A stretch of DNA of 64,000 bases from Lentzea albidocapillata subsp. violacea (GCF_900100275.1 NZ_FNET01000020.1:1-64000); one strand, 5' to 3'. Shown: positions 8,351-17,246, numbered from the stretch's first letter. Notes: generated by a model from the sequence alone, not told the origin. Numbers and translations are program-made.

Positions 8351-8919
8351 CGAGCACGCTCCTCCCCGACCGAGGCGAGCGGTCCCGAGAGCCACCGCTC
8401 CACCTGCGCCTGCCCGCGCAGCCGCACGACCACCACGTCGTCGACCAGGGCGAGCACCCTGGCCCGGTTGCGCCGGTAGCTCTTCCAGCCCCACCGCAGG
8501 ATGTGCTCCGGGTCGGTGAACGCCGACCACAGCGACGACTCCCGATTACCGTTCCACAACTCCACCCCTGCCGCGCGACGTCTGATCGTGCGACTCACCA
8601 GCCGTCCCATCACCACCGGGAACCGGTGGTCGAGCCACACCACCGTGTCCGCCCTGGCGAGCAACGCGGGCCGTGCCGACCGGTACTGGTATTCGGTAAC
8701 CCAGTGGTCGTCCTGTGCGAACGCGGCGACCTCCGCGAAGAACTCCGGCCGCGGCGTCCACTGCGGACCCCAGTAGAGGCTGTCCAGCTCGACCCGCCGC
8801 AGTTCGCGCTGCTCGGCGATGCGCAGGCAGAGCGTCGACTTGCCGGATCCGGCGTTGCCGGCGACGAGGATGCGCCGGGGCACGTGCGGCAGCGGATCAG
8901 CTGGTCCGAGCAACGGCAT
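8347..8919 (-). CDS. P-loop kinase, DNA-topology-modulation/adenylate-kinase-like
   Basis: A 190-residue NTPase. The Walker A is RRILVAGNAGSGKSTL (Lys27), followed by an RRVELDSLYWGP segment (substrate-lid start, like the ELD-x-L-YW signature of FlaR/topology-modulation proteins), DTVVWLDHRFPV as Walker B region and arginine-rich lid residues (SRTIRRRAAG). The RNR/R residues late in the chain may bind phosphate. A nucleotide or small-metabolite kinase is likely. It is the first gene of a two-gene unit with the SDR-like protein. Confidence 0.82.
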   Translation of the reverse strand: MPLLGPADPLPHVPRRILVAGNAGSGKSTLCLRIAEQRELRRVELDSLYWGPQWTPRPEFFAEVAAFAQDDHWVTEYQYRSARPALLARADTVVWLDHRFPVVMGRLVSRTIRRRAAGVELWNGNRESSLWSAFTDPEHILRWGWKSYRRNRARVLALVDDVVVVRLRGQAQVERWLSGPLASVGEERAR

Positions 8920-9082
8920 CGGGTCAGGCTAGTGGAGCGACCCGGAACGTCGGCGAGGTAATCCACGCTCAGCAGGGCACCTCGCGGCGCGTCTGACCGC
9001 GAATTCCCCCGGCAACGTTCCGGGCCACACCACCAACGAAAACCCGATGAGCACGACACGGTGCGGAGCGGGCCCGGAAACG

Positions 9083-9120
9083 CCCGAAGGGCCCCCGGAA
9101 AACTCCGGAGGCCCTTCGGG
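9083..9120 (-). terminator. Hairpin terminator after cold-shock gene
   Basis: CCCGAAGGGCC pairs with GGCCCTTCGGG at the two ends, with a second short CCGG/CCGG stem inside around a loop of As. It begins 12 bp past the cold-shock stop. There is no long U-tract, as is common in actinomycetes. Confidence 0.65.
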
Positions 9121-9131
9121 GTGAAACAACG

Positions 9132-9335
9132 TCAGAGAGCGGTGACGTTCGTCGCCTGCGGGCCCTTCTGGCCCTGCGTGATGTCGAACGAGACCTTCTG
9201 GTTCTCCTCGAGGCTGCGGTAGCCGCCGCCGTTGAGGGCCGAGTAGTGAACGAAGACGTCAGCGCCGCCGTCCTCGGGGGCGATGAAGCCGAAGCCCTTT
9301 TCAGCGTTGAACCACTTGACGGTGCCGTTTGCCAT
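9132..9335 (-). CDS. cspA: Cold-shock protein, CspA family
   Basis: A 67-residue single cold-shock domain. RNP1 (KGFGFIAPE) and RNP2 (DVFVHYSAL) are intact, and [17 protein letters not shown] is the standard actinobacterial opening. It binds single-stranded nucleic acid and acts as an RNA chaperone. The ATG is preceded by AAGGAG. A 160-nt leader and a TATACT -10 box lie upstream (9336-9499). It is monocistronic. Confidence 0.95.
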   Translation of the reverse strand: MANGTVKWFNAEKGFGFIAPEDGGADVFVHYSALNGGGYRSLEENQKVSFDITQGQKGPQATNVTAL

Positions 9336-9499
9336 GTACTGCTTCTCCTTGATTACTGAAGAGCGAGCCGCACTGTGCGGCCACTCCGTGGTTGGTCATG
9401 AGCCTTGCCCCAACCGTGAAGAAGGAGAAGCACTCGCAACTGAAGTTAGGCGAGCGTGTAAGACACGAACACGAAACTGCAACCAACAAAGAAGTATAC
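9336..9499 (-). promoter_or_regulatory. Long cspA leader with TATACT -10 box
   Basis: On the minus strand TATACT (plus 9494-9499) is a strong -10 hexamer in otherwise GC-rich DNA; no good -35 is visible 16-18 nt before it. It leaves a 5' leader of roughly 150 nt before the ATG. Long leaders that refold with temperature are known for cspA mRNAs; whether this one does is inference. Confidence 0.5.
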
Positions 9500-9505
9500 C
9501 CCAAC

Positions 9506-10021
9506 CTAGCCGCGTTTGCGTTGAGGTACCGCGAACCTCCGCTGCATGATCGAGATGCGGAAGACGAGGAAGCACGCGAGCCCGCCCGCACCGATCGCGC
9601 ACAACGTCGACAGGGTCGAAAACACCACGTAGAAGGGGGTGTCGAGCAGCAACGACTCGAGCACGTCGCACAGCACCATGGCGAGGAACGCGTACTGCCA
9701 GGGCTTGATCAACGGGCTCGCCACGCGCTGGGCGAACGGCACTTCGCGCTGCGCCGGGTCGCTCGCCTTCCATACCTGCGAGACCGTCCGCACGCCGTGC
9801 AACGCGATCGCCTCGGCATTGTGGGTCACACCGCGGAACCACACGATGGACGCCACGCCCGCCGGCACGACCAGCATGATGGCAAGGAAGCTCCACGACG
9901 ACGAGCCGCCCTGCCAGTCGTTGATCGTGCCCCAGATCGACTCGGCGGCGACCAGCGCGATCAGGCCCATGCTGACGTAGCCGGTGACCCGGACGTCCTT
10001 CAGGTCGATGTAGGCGCTCAC
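9506..10021 (-). CDS. Four-helix membrane protein, unknown function
   Basis: A 171-residue protein with four predicted membrane segments: VSMGLIALVAAESIWGTI, WSFLAIMLVVPAGVASIVWF, YAFLAMVLCDVLESLLL and VVFSTLSTLCAIGAGGLACF. The tail is basic (RRFAVPQRKRG), hence probably cytoplasmic. I chose the GTG at 10021 rather than one two codons earlier because GGGGG then sits at normal ribosome-binding distance. No enzyme motif is seen. It is divergent from the next gene. Confidence 0.7.
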   Translation of the reverse strand: MSAYIDLKDVRVTGYVSMGLIALVAAESIWGTINDWQGGSSSWSFLAIMLVVPAGVASIVWFRGVTHNAEAIALHGVRTVSQVWKASDPAQREVPFAQRVASPLIKPWQYAFLAMVLCDVLESLLLDTPFYVVFSTLSTLCAIGAGGLACFLVFRISIMQRRFAVPQRKRG

Positions 10022-10158
10022 GACCACCCCCGGTAAGTACGGACCTGGGCGCGCAGGGTACTCGGCGAGCGGCTGGTGCTGTCCGAGGCCCGCTGGCCTG
10101 CGCCGATCTGGCGCTGAGCCGTGTCACGGCCGTGATCGGCGCACCGCAGGCTGTACCG

Positions 10159-11733
10159 ATGCGAACTGGGGGGTTTCTGCGCTGGGTGGCACATCCGCTG
10201 ACAGTCGGCGCCACCGTGGTGCTGCTGCTCAACGACCACGTGTTCAAGCAGGCGTGGCCGGGGCTCGTCACCGGCAAGCTCAGCGACGTTGCCGGACTGG
10301 TGGTGGCACCGCCGGTGCTCGGGCTGCTGGTGAGCCTGTTCCTCGCCGACCGGATCGCCGCCGGAGTTTCGGTGCTGTTGACCGGCGCCGGATTCGCGGT
10401 GGTCAAGCTGACCCCCGCGGGCGCCGAGGTCGCGTCGGCGGCGTGGTCGGTCGTCAACGGGCCCTCGGGCGTCCTGGCCGATCCGGCCGACCTGGTCGCG
10501 CTGCCCGCGCTGGGCCTCGCCTGGTGGGCCTGGCGCCGGGTGTCGGCGGCCCCGCCGCTGCCGGACGGTCTGGTTTCCAGGGTGCGGGTGCTGGTCGCGG
10601 TGCCGTTCGCGGTCCTGGCGATCGCCGCGACGTCGGCGCCCGGCGACACGGTCCCGTCGGTCGACTCCGTGACCGGCGCGGACGAGGGCGGCACGCGGGT
10701 GATGATCCAGGTGGACAGGCGGACCTACACCTCTGCGTCGGGCGTCGGCGACTGGACGCCTGTGCCGGAGACCCCGGAGAGCCTGCTGACGTCGCCACCG
10801 CAGCGTCAGCGGAAGACCGAAGCCTGCGTACCCGATGACCCCGCACACTGCTACCGCGTGCACGGCGGCGGTGACCTCTCCGGTTATGCGAAGTCGGCAC
10901 GCGGGGGCCGCCTGCTCGGCGTCGACGAGACGACCGACAACGGCCGGACCTGGCGCACCGCGTGGGAGGTGCCGGCCGCCCGGTGGCCGTTCGTCCTGAG
11001 CCAGCACCGGTTTCCCCGCGGGTTCGAGCGCCCTGGCGAGGTCGCCAGTGTGGAGGTCCTGGTCCGCGCCGTCCCAGGTGGGCACGAGGTGTTCGTGGCC
11101 AACGGGGCGGAGGGTCTGGCGGTCTGCGGCGTCGACGGCACCTGGCGCCGCGTACCGGTCGTGGTCGCCGAGACCGGGCTGGAAATCCGGCCGGTGCCGC
11201 TCACCGCGTTCGGCCACGGGCTCGGGGAGGAGATCATCGATGCCGGACTGATCGCCCTGCTCGCCCTGCTGATCGGGGTGTCGGTGGCGGCCGGCCGAGC
11301 TCGTGCCCGTACCGGATATGGCCTCGTCGCCGTACTTCCGGCCGGCCTTCTCCTCGTGGGGGCTGTCCCGCTCACCGCCATGGTGTCGTTCTTCAGCAAC
11401 TCCACCGCGACGATCGGGCTGGGGCTGGTGGTGGCGCTGTTCCAGGTCATCGCCGGTACCGGGCTCACGATGACGGTGGGGGTGCTGCGCCGATCACGCG
11501 TGCTGGTGGTCGGCGCCGCCGCCGTGCTGACCGGCCTGGCATTCCTAGGTCCCGTCTTCGGCTGGACCGCAGGTCAGCCGACCGAGCGTGATCCCGCCAT
11601 CGGGCTCGGTCTGGTCCTCGCGGCGGTGAGCCTGGTCCTGGTCGTCGCGGCCGGATGGTGGGCCGGGCGTGACCCGGTCCAGCGGCCGGTTCCGAAGGAC
11701 CCTGGCTGGCCTCCGCTGCCGTCTCCCCGGTAG
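10159..11733 (+). CDS. Polytopic membrane protein with Asp-box ectodomain
   Basis: A 524-residue protein. About five N-terminal helices (for example LSDVAGLVVAPPVLGLLVSL and VLVAVPFAVLAIAAT) precede a loop of about 200 residues, then five more helices follow. The loop contains TTDNGRTW (about 258-265), which fits the Asp-box S/T-x-D-x-G-x-T-W of sialidase-type beta-propellers, and cysteines that could form disulfides (CVPDDPAHC, CGVDG). Function unknown. The ATG at 10159 is chosen over an in-frame GTG nine codons upstream; neither has a strong Shine-Dalgarno. Confidence 0.7.
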   Translation: MRTGGFLRWVAHPLTVGATVVLLLNDHVFKQAWPGLVTGKLSDVAGLVVAPPVLGLLVSLFLADRIAAGVSVLLTGAGFAVVKLTPAGAEVASAAWSVVNGPSGVLADPADLVALPALGLAWWAWRRVSAAPPLPDGLVSRVRVLVAVPFAVLAIAATSAPGDTVPSVDSVTGADEGGTRVMIQVDRRTYTSASGVGDWTPVPETPESLLTSPPQRQRKTEACVPDDPAHCYRVHGGGDLSGYAKSARGGRLLGVDETTDNGRTWRTAWEVPAARWPFVLSQHRFPRGFERPGEVASVEVLVRAVPGGHEVFVANGAEGLAVCGVDGTWRRVPVVVAETGLEIRPVPLTAFGHGLGEEIIDAGLIALLALLIGVSVAAGRARARTGYGLVAVLPAGLLLVGAVPLTAMVSFFSNSTATIGLGLVVALFQVIAGTGLTMTVGVLRRSRVLVVGAAAVLTGLAFLGPVFGWTAGQPTERDPAIGLGLVLAAVSLVLVVAAGWWAGRDPVQRPVPKDPGWPPLPSPR

Positions 11734-11737
11734 CCGG

Positions 11738-12784
11738 CTACCTGCCGAAACCGCAGCCCAGCTCGGTGAAGGTCGCGATCTTCTCGGCCGCCCGCACGAC
11801 GACCTCGTCGATGCCGTCGAGCACCACCCGTTCACCGACGCGGCGGGCGGGCAGCAGCGGTACGTCGGCCTTGCCGCACTGCTCGGCGATCGACGTGAAC
11901 GCCCGCGCGGCGGCCAGCGGCGCGACCAGGGGCTCGCCGGTCTGCCGGTGCCGGATGAGGTTCTCCAGGAGGTCGACCGACGGTGCCACGGCCATGCGGT
12001 GGTCGTTGACCGTCAGCCTGTCGTCGTCGTACCACCAGACGGCCTGCCCGAGCGTCCCGTGCACCAGGACGACCGGTGGCAACGATGTCGCCGCGCAGAG
12101 CGTGGTGGCGACCACGACCGGCGGCGCACCATCAGCCGTCACCCGGACACAGGCCGTGTCGTCCGCACTGATCGTGTCGCGGCACCGGTACAACTCCAGT
12201 TCGACAGCAATGTCGGCTCGTTCCTCGACATCGGCGAGCAGCAGCGCGTTCTGCAGCGCGTGCGCGAACGGGTTGACGAGCGTCCCGTCCTCGCCCTGCC
12301 GTCCCGCCCACTCGGAGCGCTCGTAGTAGGAGTCCGAGCGCACCCAGCGCCCGGCGGCGCCGATGCCCGTGATGTCGCCCAGCGCCCCGGAGCCGATCAA
12401 CGAGCAGAGCCGCCGGTACGAGCCCGTGCCCTGCGTCTGGAAGCCGATCTGGCACACCATGCCGCGGTCCAGCGCCACCGCGGAGATCTCGTCGAAGTCG
12501 GTCACCGACAGCACCGCCGGCTTCTCGACCAGCACGTCGCAGCCCAGTTCGAACGCCGCCAGCACGTGGTCGCGGTGTGTCGCGGGCGGTGAGGAGACCA
12601 CGACGACCTCGGGGTGGAGCTCGGCCGCCAGCGACGGCAGATCGGGGTAGGACGGCACCGGCACGTCGACGTCCGCCACGTCGACCACGCCGACGAACGT
12701 GGCGAGCCCGTCGTGGCCGAGCCGGACCAGGTTCTCCACGTGCCGCGCCCCATGTCCCCGAGCACCGACCAGCGCAACACGCAT
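11738..12784 (-). CDS. Gfo/Idh/MocA-family oxidoreductase
   Basis: A 348-residue NAD(P)-dependent dehydrogenase. The N-terminal Rossmann motif is MRVALVGARGHGARH, followed by VVVSSPPATHRDH and the family signature VLVEKPAVLS (EKP with the catalytic Lys). The C-terminal half carries the alpha/beta substrate domain (GSYRRLCSLIGSGALGDI). The substrate is probably a sugar or cyclitol. The ATG at 12784 has GAGAAGGGTGAGAG before it. It follows another member of the family in the same direction, so the two may form a catabolic unit. Confidence 0.88.
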   Translation of the reverse strand: MRVALVGARGHGARHVENLVRLGHDGLATFVGVVDVADVDVPVPSYPDLPSLAAELHPEVVVVSSPPATHRDHVLAAFELGCDVLVEKPAVLSVTDFDEISAVALDRGMVCQIGFQTQGTGSYRRLCSLIGSGALGDITGIGAAGRWVRSDSYYERSEWAGRQGEDGTLVNPFAHALQNALLLADVEERADIAVELELYRCRDTISADDTACVRVTADGAPPVVVATTLCAATSLPPVVLVHGTLGQAVWWYDDDRLTVNDHRMAVAPSVDLLENLIRHRQTGEPLVAPLAAARAFTSIAEQCGKADVPLLPARRVGERVVLDGIDEVVVRAAEKIATFTELGCGFGR

Positions 12785-12967
12785 CGCTCTCACCCTTCTC
12801 GGGCGGACTCCGCCACCAACGCGGCCACCAGCATCAGCCGAGGTGCCGGTAATTTCAATGCGCCGCGCCAACCAAGACTCGTTTGCGGCAGCATCCCGGC
12901 ACCAACGGCGCCCGAAGCGTCAACACAGCCACCCGAACGGGCAATGGCGCCGGGACCACGGTGACCG

Positions 12968-14233
12968 CTATCGGAGGTCGAGGACGTCGGCGACGTGGAC
13001 CGGCTGCCCGGTCTCGAAGCTGCGGTTGGCGGCGAACCCGGTCAGCAGGGAGAGCGTGCCGTCGTAGTGCGTCGCCTTGCGCCCGAGCGGGTCCTCCTGC
13101 CCGGCGGGGCCGTACAGCGCGTCGACCATGCGCTGGTCGGCGCCACCGTGCCCGTGCCGGTCGTACTCCAGCGGGATGTCCTCGCGTTCGGCGAACAGCC
13201 GTTGCACCGAGAGCTTCGCCCACCCCTGCTCGGGGTTTGCGGCGACGCCGTGCACAGACGGGTCCTGACCCGACACCCAGGAGTTCTCGACGACCTCCAG
13301 TTCGAGACGACCCCTGCTGCCGTTGACCATCAGCCGGTAGCCCTCCCACGGCGAATAGGCCGTGAGGTGGTAGGTCAGATTCGCCCCGCTGGCGTAGCGC
13401 ACGAGCACGGACATGTCGTCCTCAATGGACACGCCGGGCTCGAACGGGTTCTGGTCGCGGCGATAGCCGTCCTCGTGCCGTGCGTCGACGTAGAGCTTCT
13501 TGAGCCAGGCGTTCTGCTCCAGATCGACATCGAACCTGCCGTCGTGCGTGTACCCGTGACGCTCGCCGTTCTCGCTGCCGTAGAAGAACAACCGGCCGTG
13601 CGCGTACACGGTTTCGGGCACCGAGCCGACCCACCAGTTGAGCAGGTCGAAGTGATGGGTCGCCTTGTGGACCATGAGACCGCCGGAGTTGGCCTTGTCA
13701 CGGTGCCAGCGGCGGAAGTAGTCGGCGCCGTGCCGGGTGTCCAGCAACCATTCGAAGTGGACGGACCCGATCTCACCGACAGCGCCGTCCGCGAGCAGCG
13801 CGCGCACCTTCTCGTGGATCGGGTTGTAGCGGTAGTTGAAGGTGACCGTGACGCTGCCTTCGTTGCGATGCACCGCGTCCAGGATCTTGCCGGCCGACGG
13901 GACGTCCGTCGTCATCGGCTTCTCCGTCACGACGTCACAACCGGCGTCCAACGCCTCAACGATGTACGTGTCGTGGAAACGGTCGACGGTGGTCACCACC
14001 ACCACGTCGACCCGTTGCTCGTCGAGCATCTTCAGGAAGTCTTCGGCGTCGTACGTGGGAACCGGCTCGACGCCCAGTTCCGCGAGGCGGTCGTTGTGGA
14101 CGTCCATCCTGGTCCGGTTCACGTCGGCGAACGCCACGAGCTCGCAGGTGCCCGCGTGTTCGACCGCGATGGCGCGGACGTGCCGCTCCGCCCGCGCTCC
14201 CGTGCCGACCACCGCGTACCGCCTGCGCGCCAT
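12968..14233 (-). CDS. Gfo/Idh/MocA-family oxidoreductase
   Basis: A 421-residue dehydrogenase. It opens MARRRYAVVGTGARAERH (Rossmann loop), then VVVVTTVDRFHDTYIVEAL and VVTEKPMTTD with the EKP lysine. The substrate half includes YRYNPIHEKVRALLADGAVGEIG, and HKATHHFDLLNWW supplies the conserved H-x-x-D/H active-site stretch. It is longer than its neighbour. GGAGG lies five nt before the ATG at 14233. A LacI-type palindrome at 14247-14260 overlaps the likely promoter, suggesting sugar-responsive control. Confidence 0.9.
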   Translation of the reverse strand: MARRRYAVVGTGARAERHVRAIAVEHAGTCELVAFADVNRTRMDVHNDRLAELGVEPVPTYDAEDFLKMLDEQRVDVVVVTTVDRFHDTYIVEALDAGCDVVTEKPMTTDVPSAGKILDAVHRNEGSVTVTFNYRYNPIHEKVRALLADGAVGEIGSVHFEWLLDTRHGADYFRRWHRDKANSGGLMVHKATHHFDLLNWWVGSVPETVYAHGRLFFYGSENGERHGYTHDGRFDVDLEQNAWLKKLYVDARHEDGYRRDQNPFEPGVSIEDDMSVLVRYASGANLTYHLTAYSPWEGYRLMVNGSRGRLELEVVENSWVSGQDPSVHGVAANPEQGWAKLSVQRLFAEREDIPLEYDRHGHGGADQRMVDALYGPAGQEDPLGRKATHYDGTLSLLTGFAANRSFETGQPVHVADVLDLR

Positions 14234-14246
14234 CCCGACCTCCGCT

Positions 14247-14260
14247 GAAAACGTTTTCTC
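14247..14260. promoter_or_regulatory. LacI/GalR-type operator
   Basis: GAAAACGTTTTC (14248-14259) is a perfect 12-bp palindrome with the central CG typical of LacI-family operators. It lies 15 bp upstream of the dehydrogenase ATG and 42 bp upstream of the divergent nucleoside hydrolase, so one regulator could control both. No LacI-family gene is in this window. Confidence 0.65.
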
Positions 14261-14301
14261 CACGCTAGCGGCACGCGCCCCGACCTCGTCAAGATGAGGT
14301 C

Positions 14302-15213
14302 ATGCCGACTCCTGTGGTGCTCGACTGCGACCCCGGCCACGACGACGCGATCGCGATCCTGCTCGCGGCCGGCTCACCCGAGATCGACCTGCGCGCGATC
14401 ACCACCGTGGCCGCGAACCAGACGCTGGAGAAGGTCACCGCGAACGCCCAGCGGATCTGCTCCGCCGCCGGTATCTCGGTGCCGATCGCGCGCGGGTGCG
14501 CACAACCGCTGGTGCGACCGCTGTACGTGGCGGAGGACATCCACGGGGAGTCCGGAATGGACGGTCCGGCGTTCGGCCCGCTGACCGTCGGAGTGGTGGA
14601 GGAACACGCGATCGAAGTGATGCACGCCCACATGCCGGCGACCCTGGTGGCCACCGGCGCGCTGACGAACGTGGCGATGTACCTGCGGCGGTACGGGCCT
14701 GCCGCGGTGCGCGAGATCGTGCTCATGGGCGGGTCGACCGAGCGCGGCAACACCACGCCGTACGCGGAGTTCAACATCTACGTCGACCCGGAGGCGGCCG
14801 CGATCGTCTTCGGCAGCGGCGTGCCGATCACGATGATCGGGCTGAACGTGACGCACCAGGCGTTGGTCACGCCGGACATCGTGGCTCAGTTGAACGCCCT
14901 GGGGCCGCTCGGGCGGACGTGCGGGGAGCTGATGACGTTCTTCGCGGCGACCTACCGCGACGTGTTCGGGTTCGCCGCGCCACCGCTGCACGACCCGGTG
15001 GCGGTGGCGCGGGTGATCGATCCGACGCTGGTGACCTGCGTCGAGGCGTTCGTCGGGATCGAGACCACGGGGACGTTCACGCGCGGCGCGACGGTCGTGG
15101 ACCTGCACGGCCGGCTCGGCCGGGAGCCGAACGCGCAGGTGGCCGTCGGGCTGGACGTGGACCGGTTCTTCGATCTCGTCGTCGAGGCTCTCAGGACACT
15201 GTCTTGTCGCTGA
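14302..15213 (+). CDS. Inosine-uridine-preferring nucleoside hydrolase
   Basis: A 303-residue hydrolase cleaving ribonucleosides to base and ribose. VVLDCDPGHDDAIAI (residues 5-19) is the family's calcium-binding DxDxxxDD signature with Asp10, Asp14 and Asp15. The second signature is in VLMGGSTERGN and EFNIYVDPEAAAIV, and the late HDPVAVA supplies the histidine-aspartate pair. GAGG precedes the ATG. Its last 23 bp overlap the 3' end of the convergent next gene. Co-control with the dehydrogenases through the LacI-type site suggests ribose or nucleoside use. Confidence 0.92.
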   Translation: MPTPVVLDCDPGHDDAIAILLAAGSPEIDLRAITTVAANQTLEKVTANAQRICSAAGISVPIARGCAQPLVRPLYVAEDIHGESGMDGPAFGPLTVGVVEEHAIEVMHAHMPATLVATGALTNVAMYLRRYGPAAVREIVLMGGSTERGNTTPYAEFNIYVDPEAAAIVFGSGVPITMIGLNVTHQALVTPDIVAQLNALGPLGRTCGELMTFFAATYRDVFGFAAPPLHDPVAVARVIDPTLVTCVEAFVGIETTGTFTRGATVVDLHGRLGREPNAQVAVGLDVDRFFDLVVEALRTLSCR

Positions 15214-16654
15214 GCTTGGCCCACTGGCTCCAGCCCGCCTTCTCCTTGTAGAAGCGGCGGATCAGCTTGCCGTCGTCGGTGCGGGCGAAGACCTCCACGG
15301 TCTTCGTCTGCGCGTGGTACATCGCGGTCGGCGCCTCGGCGACCTTGGTGGTGCCGAGCCTGGCCCACGTGGTCCAGCCGCCGTCGGTCGCGCGGGAGTG
15401 CTCGACGATGCCGCCCTCACCGAGCTGCACGACGTCGATGGACCCGGTCGTGGAGTTGAAGACCGCCGACGGCGCGCCGGTGCCCTTGCCGCCCAACGAC
15501 TTCCAGACGCCCGCCCCGTACTGCTCGACGCTGCCGGACTCCGTGCGCACGAAGACCTGGTCGACGGCGACGCTCGGGTCGCTGACGATCTTCTTGTCGC
15601 CCTGGTCCGCCCAGGTGCTGCCGTCCCACTTCACGAGCTTGCCGTCGGCGGAACGCGCGTAGACGTCCTTGTCGGCGACGGCCGGGTTGCCCTCGATCCT
15701 GCGGTCGCCGACCGGCGCCCACCTGTCGGTGAAGCGGAGCAGGAAGCCGTCCGCGCCGCGGGCGAGGACCTCGACGGCCTTTGTCTTGTCGTTCCAGAAC
15801 AGCGTCGGCTCACCCGCGACGGCCGTGTCGCCGAGCGCGAGCCACCTGCCGTCGACGCGGCGGTAGATCCTGTCGTCCGTACCGCGCGCGAACACCTCGA
15901 CGATCTTCGTCTGCGGGTTCATCAGCGCGACCGGCTCGCCGGCGAAGAGCTCGGGCCCGAGCTGCTGCCAGCCGTTCCAGCGGCTCGTCTTGTGGAAGTT
16001 CGTGACGATCGTGCCGTCGGCGGCGCGCGCGAAGATCTCGAGCTGCTGCTGGCCGGTGTTCGAGATCTGCGGGCCGGCGCTGACGACGAGCTTGTCCGTC
16101 ACCGGCGTCTCGCTGCCGGCGCTACCGGCTTCGAGAATGTTGTTGTAGCGCAGGGGCACGTACTTGCGAGCCGTGCCGGCACTCCACACGCGCTGCACGG
16201 GCCTGCTGCCGTCCGGCCCGGCCTGCTCGCGCACGATGGGCCGCGTCTTGGCCGCGTCCGCCCAGCCGATGAACAGCGCGACGTGGTTCTCGCGGTCGTT
16301 GAGCGCGTCGCCGGGACGGAGGTCCTTCCAGTCGATGCGGTGCGCGACCTGCTCGAGGATGTGCGTGGTGTAGGAGATGCGCAGGCCCCAGGCCATGGAG
16401 ACGAAGCCGGAGCAGTCGGTGCGGTAGGCGCCGTACTTGTTGCCGAAGCAGTCGCTCTGGCTGTACGGCACACGGGCGCTGATCCACGTCCGGGAGCGCG
16501 CCAGGATCTCGCTGCGCGTGATCTTGGAGTTGGCCTCGTACGTCCCGCAGACCACCCCGTCCTCGGCAGCGGCGACCGCGACATCAGGCATGGCCAGCGT
16601 CGAGCCGAACGTGATGGCCGCCGCGGCGACCGCCAACATCCCCCACGATCTCAT
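15191..16654 (-). CDS. Secreted NlpC/P60-like protein with lectin-like propeller
   Basis: A 487-residue exported protein. The signal peptide MRSWGMLAVAAAAITFGSTLA is followed by an NlpC/P60-like papain fold: YRTDCSGFVSMAWG (Cys at about 81) and RENHVALF (His at about 124). From about 195 on, a run of repeats such as QLEIFARAADGTI, IVEVFARGTDDRIY and AVEVLARGADGFLL resembles the PLL/tectonin-type beta-propeller that binds sugars. A cell-wall peptidase or amidase targeted by a lectin is plausible. The ATG at 16654 heads the signal peptide; a GTG three codons upstream is possible. Confidence 0.85.
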   Translation of the reverse strand: MRSWGMLAVAAAAITFGSTLAMPDVAVAAAEDGVVCGTYEANSKITRSEILARSRTWISARVPYSQSDCFGNKYGAYRTDCSGFVSMAWGLRISYTTHILEQVAHRIDWKDLRPGDALNDRENHVALFIGWADAAKTRPIVREQAGPDGSRPVQRVWSAGTARKYVPLRYNNILEAGSAGSETPVTDKLVVSAGPQISNTGQQQLEIFARAADGTIVTNFHKTSRWNGWQQLGPELFAGEPVALMNPQTKIVEVFARGTDDRIYRRVDGRWLALGDTAVAGEPTLFWNDKTKAVEVLARGADGFLLRFTDRWAPVGDRRIEGNPAVADKDVYARSADGKLVKWDGSTWADQGDKKIVSDPSVAVDQVFVRTESGSVEQYGAGVWKSLGGKGTGAPSAVFNSTTGSIDVVQLGEGGIVEHSRATDGGWTTWARLGTTKVAEAPTAMYHAQTKTVEVFARTDDGKLIRRFYKEKAGWSQWAKLSDKTVS

Positions 16655-16754
16655 GCGGGTCACCGTAGCAAGGCGATGTGAAGTTTTGGTCCGGTCGAAC
16701 GTCCTGTCTTCCGACGGTCAACCGTGAACGCGCGGGCACCCGGGTGGATGATCG

Positions 16755-17222
16755 TCACGCCTCGTCGAGCACGCTCAGATACCGGCGAGGCACGTACAGC
16801 TCCGCTTCGGTCTCATAGGGATAGGCGAGGGCGCGCAAGCGTGTGCTGTATCCACCGGCTTGCTCGTAGGCCCAGTACCGTCCGGGCTCCTCCGCCCACG
16901 ACGCGAAGATCACCACGTGCCGCGTCAGGTTGGTGCCGTCCGCGCGGATGACGACGTCGCCCGGCCGCAGTTCGCGCGCGGGGATCAGGCCGCTCACCGA
17001 GACCAGGGCCGGGGTGTCGAACCCGCCGTGCCGGTCGTCCGGTTTGCCGGGCAGCCCCCACGCCATCGACACGAACCCCGAGCAGTCGGCGCGGTAGATG
17101 CCGTGTTCGTTCTGATGGAACCTCTTCTGGCTGTACGGGACCGAGTCGCGCAGCCAGGAACACGCGCGCTCCATGATCTCGGAGCGGCGGATCAGGCGGC
17201 CGGCGGCACGAGCGGTGGTCAC
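16755..17222 (-). CDS. Small NlpC/P60-like protein, paralogue of neighbour
   Basis: A 155-residue protein matching the first domain of the preceding secreted protein almost segment for segment: RRSEIMERACSWLRDSVPYSQ, then YRADCSGFVSMAWG (Cys47), RPGDVV and LTRHVVIF (His102). It lacks a signal peptide and the propeller. The GTG start has no good ribosome-binding site, so either a leader has been lost or the protein is cytoplasmic. It arose by tandem duplication, most likely with domain loss. Confidence 0.8.
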   Translation of the reverse strand: MTTARAAGRLIRRSEIMERACSWLRDSVPYSQKRFHQNEHGIYRADCSGFVSMAWGLPGKPDDRHGGFDTPALVSVSGLIPARELRPGDVVIRADGTNLTRHVVIFASWAEEPGRYWAYEQAGGYSTRLRALAYPYETEAELYVPRRYLSVLDEA

Positions 17223-17246
17223 GCGGACATGGTCGGGACCTGATCT

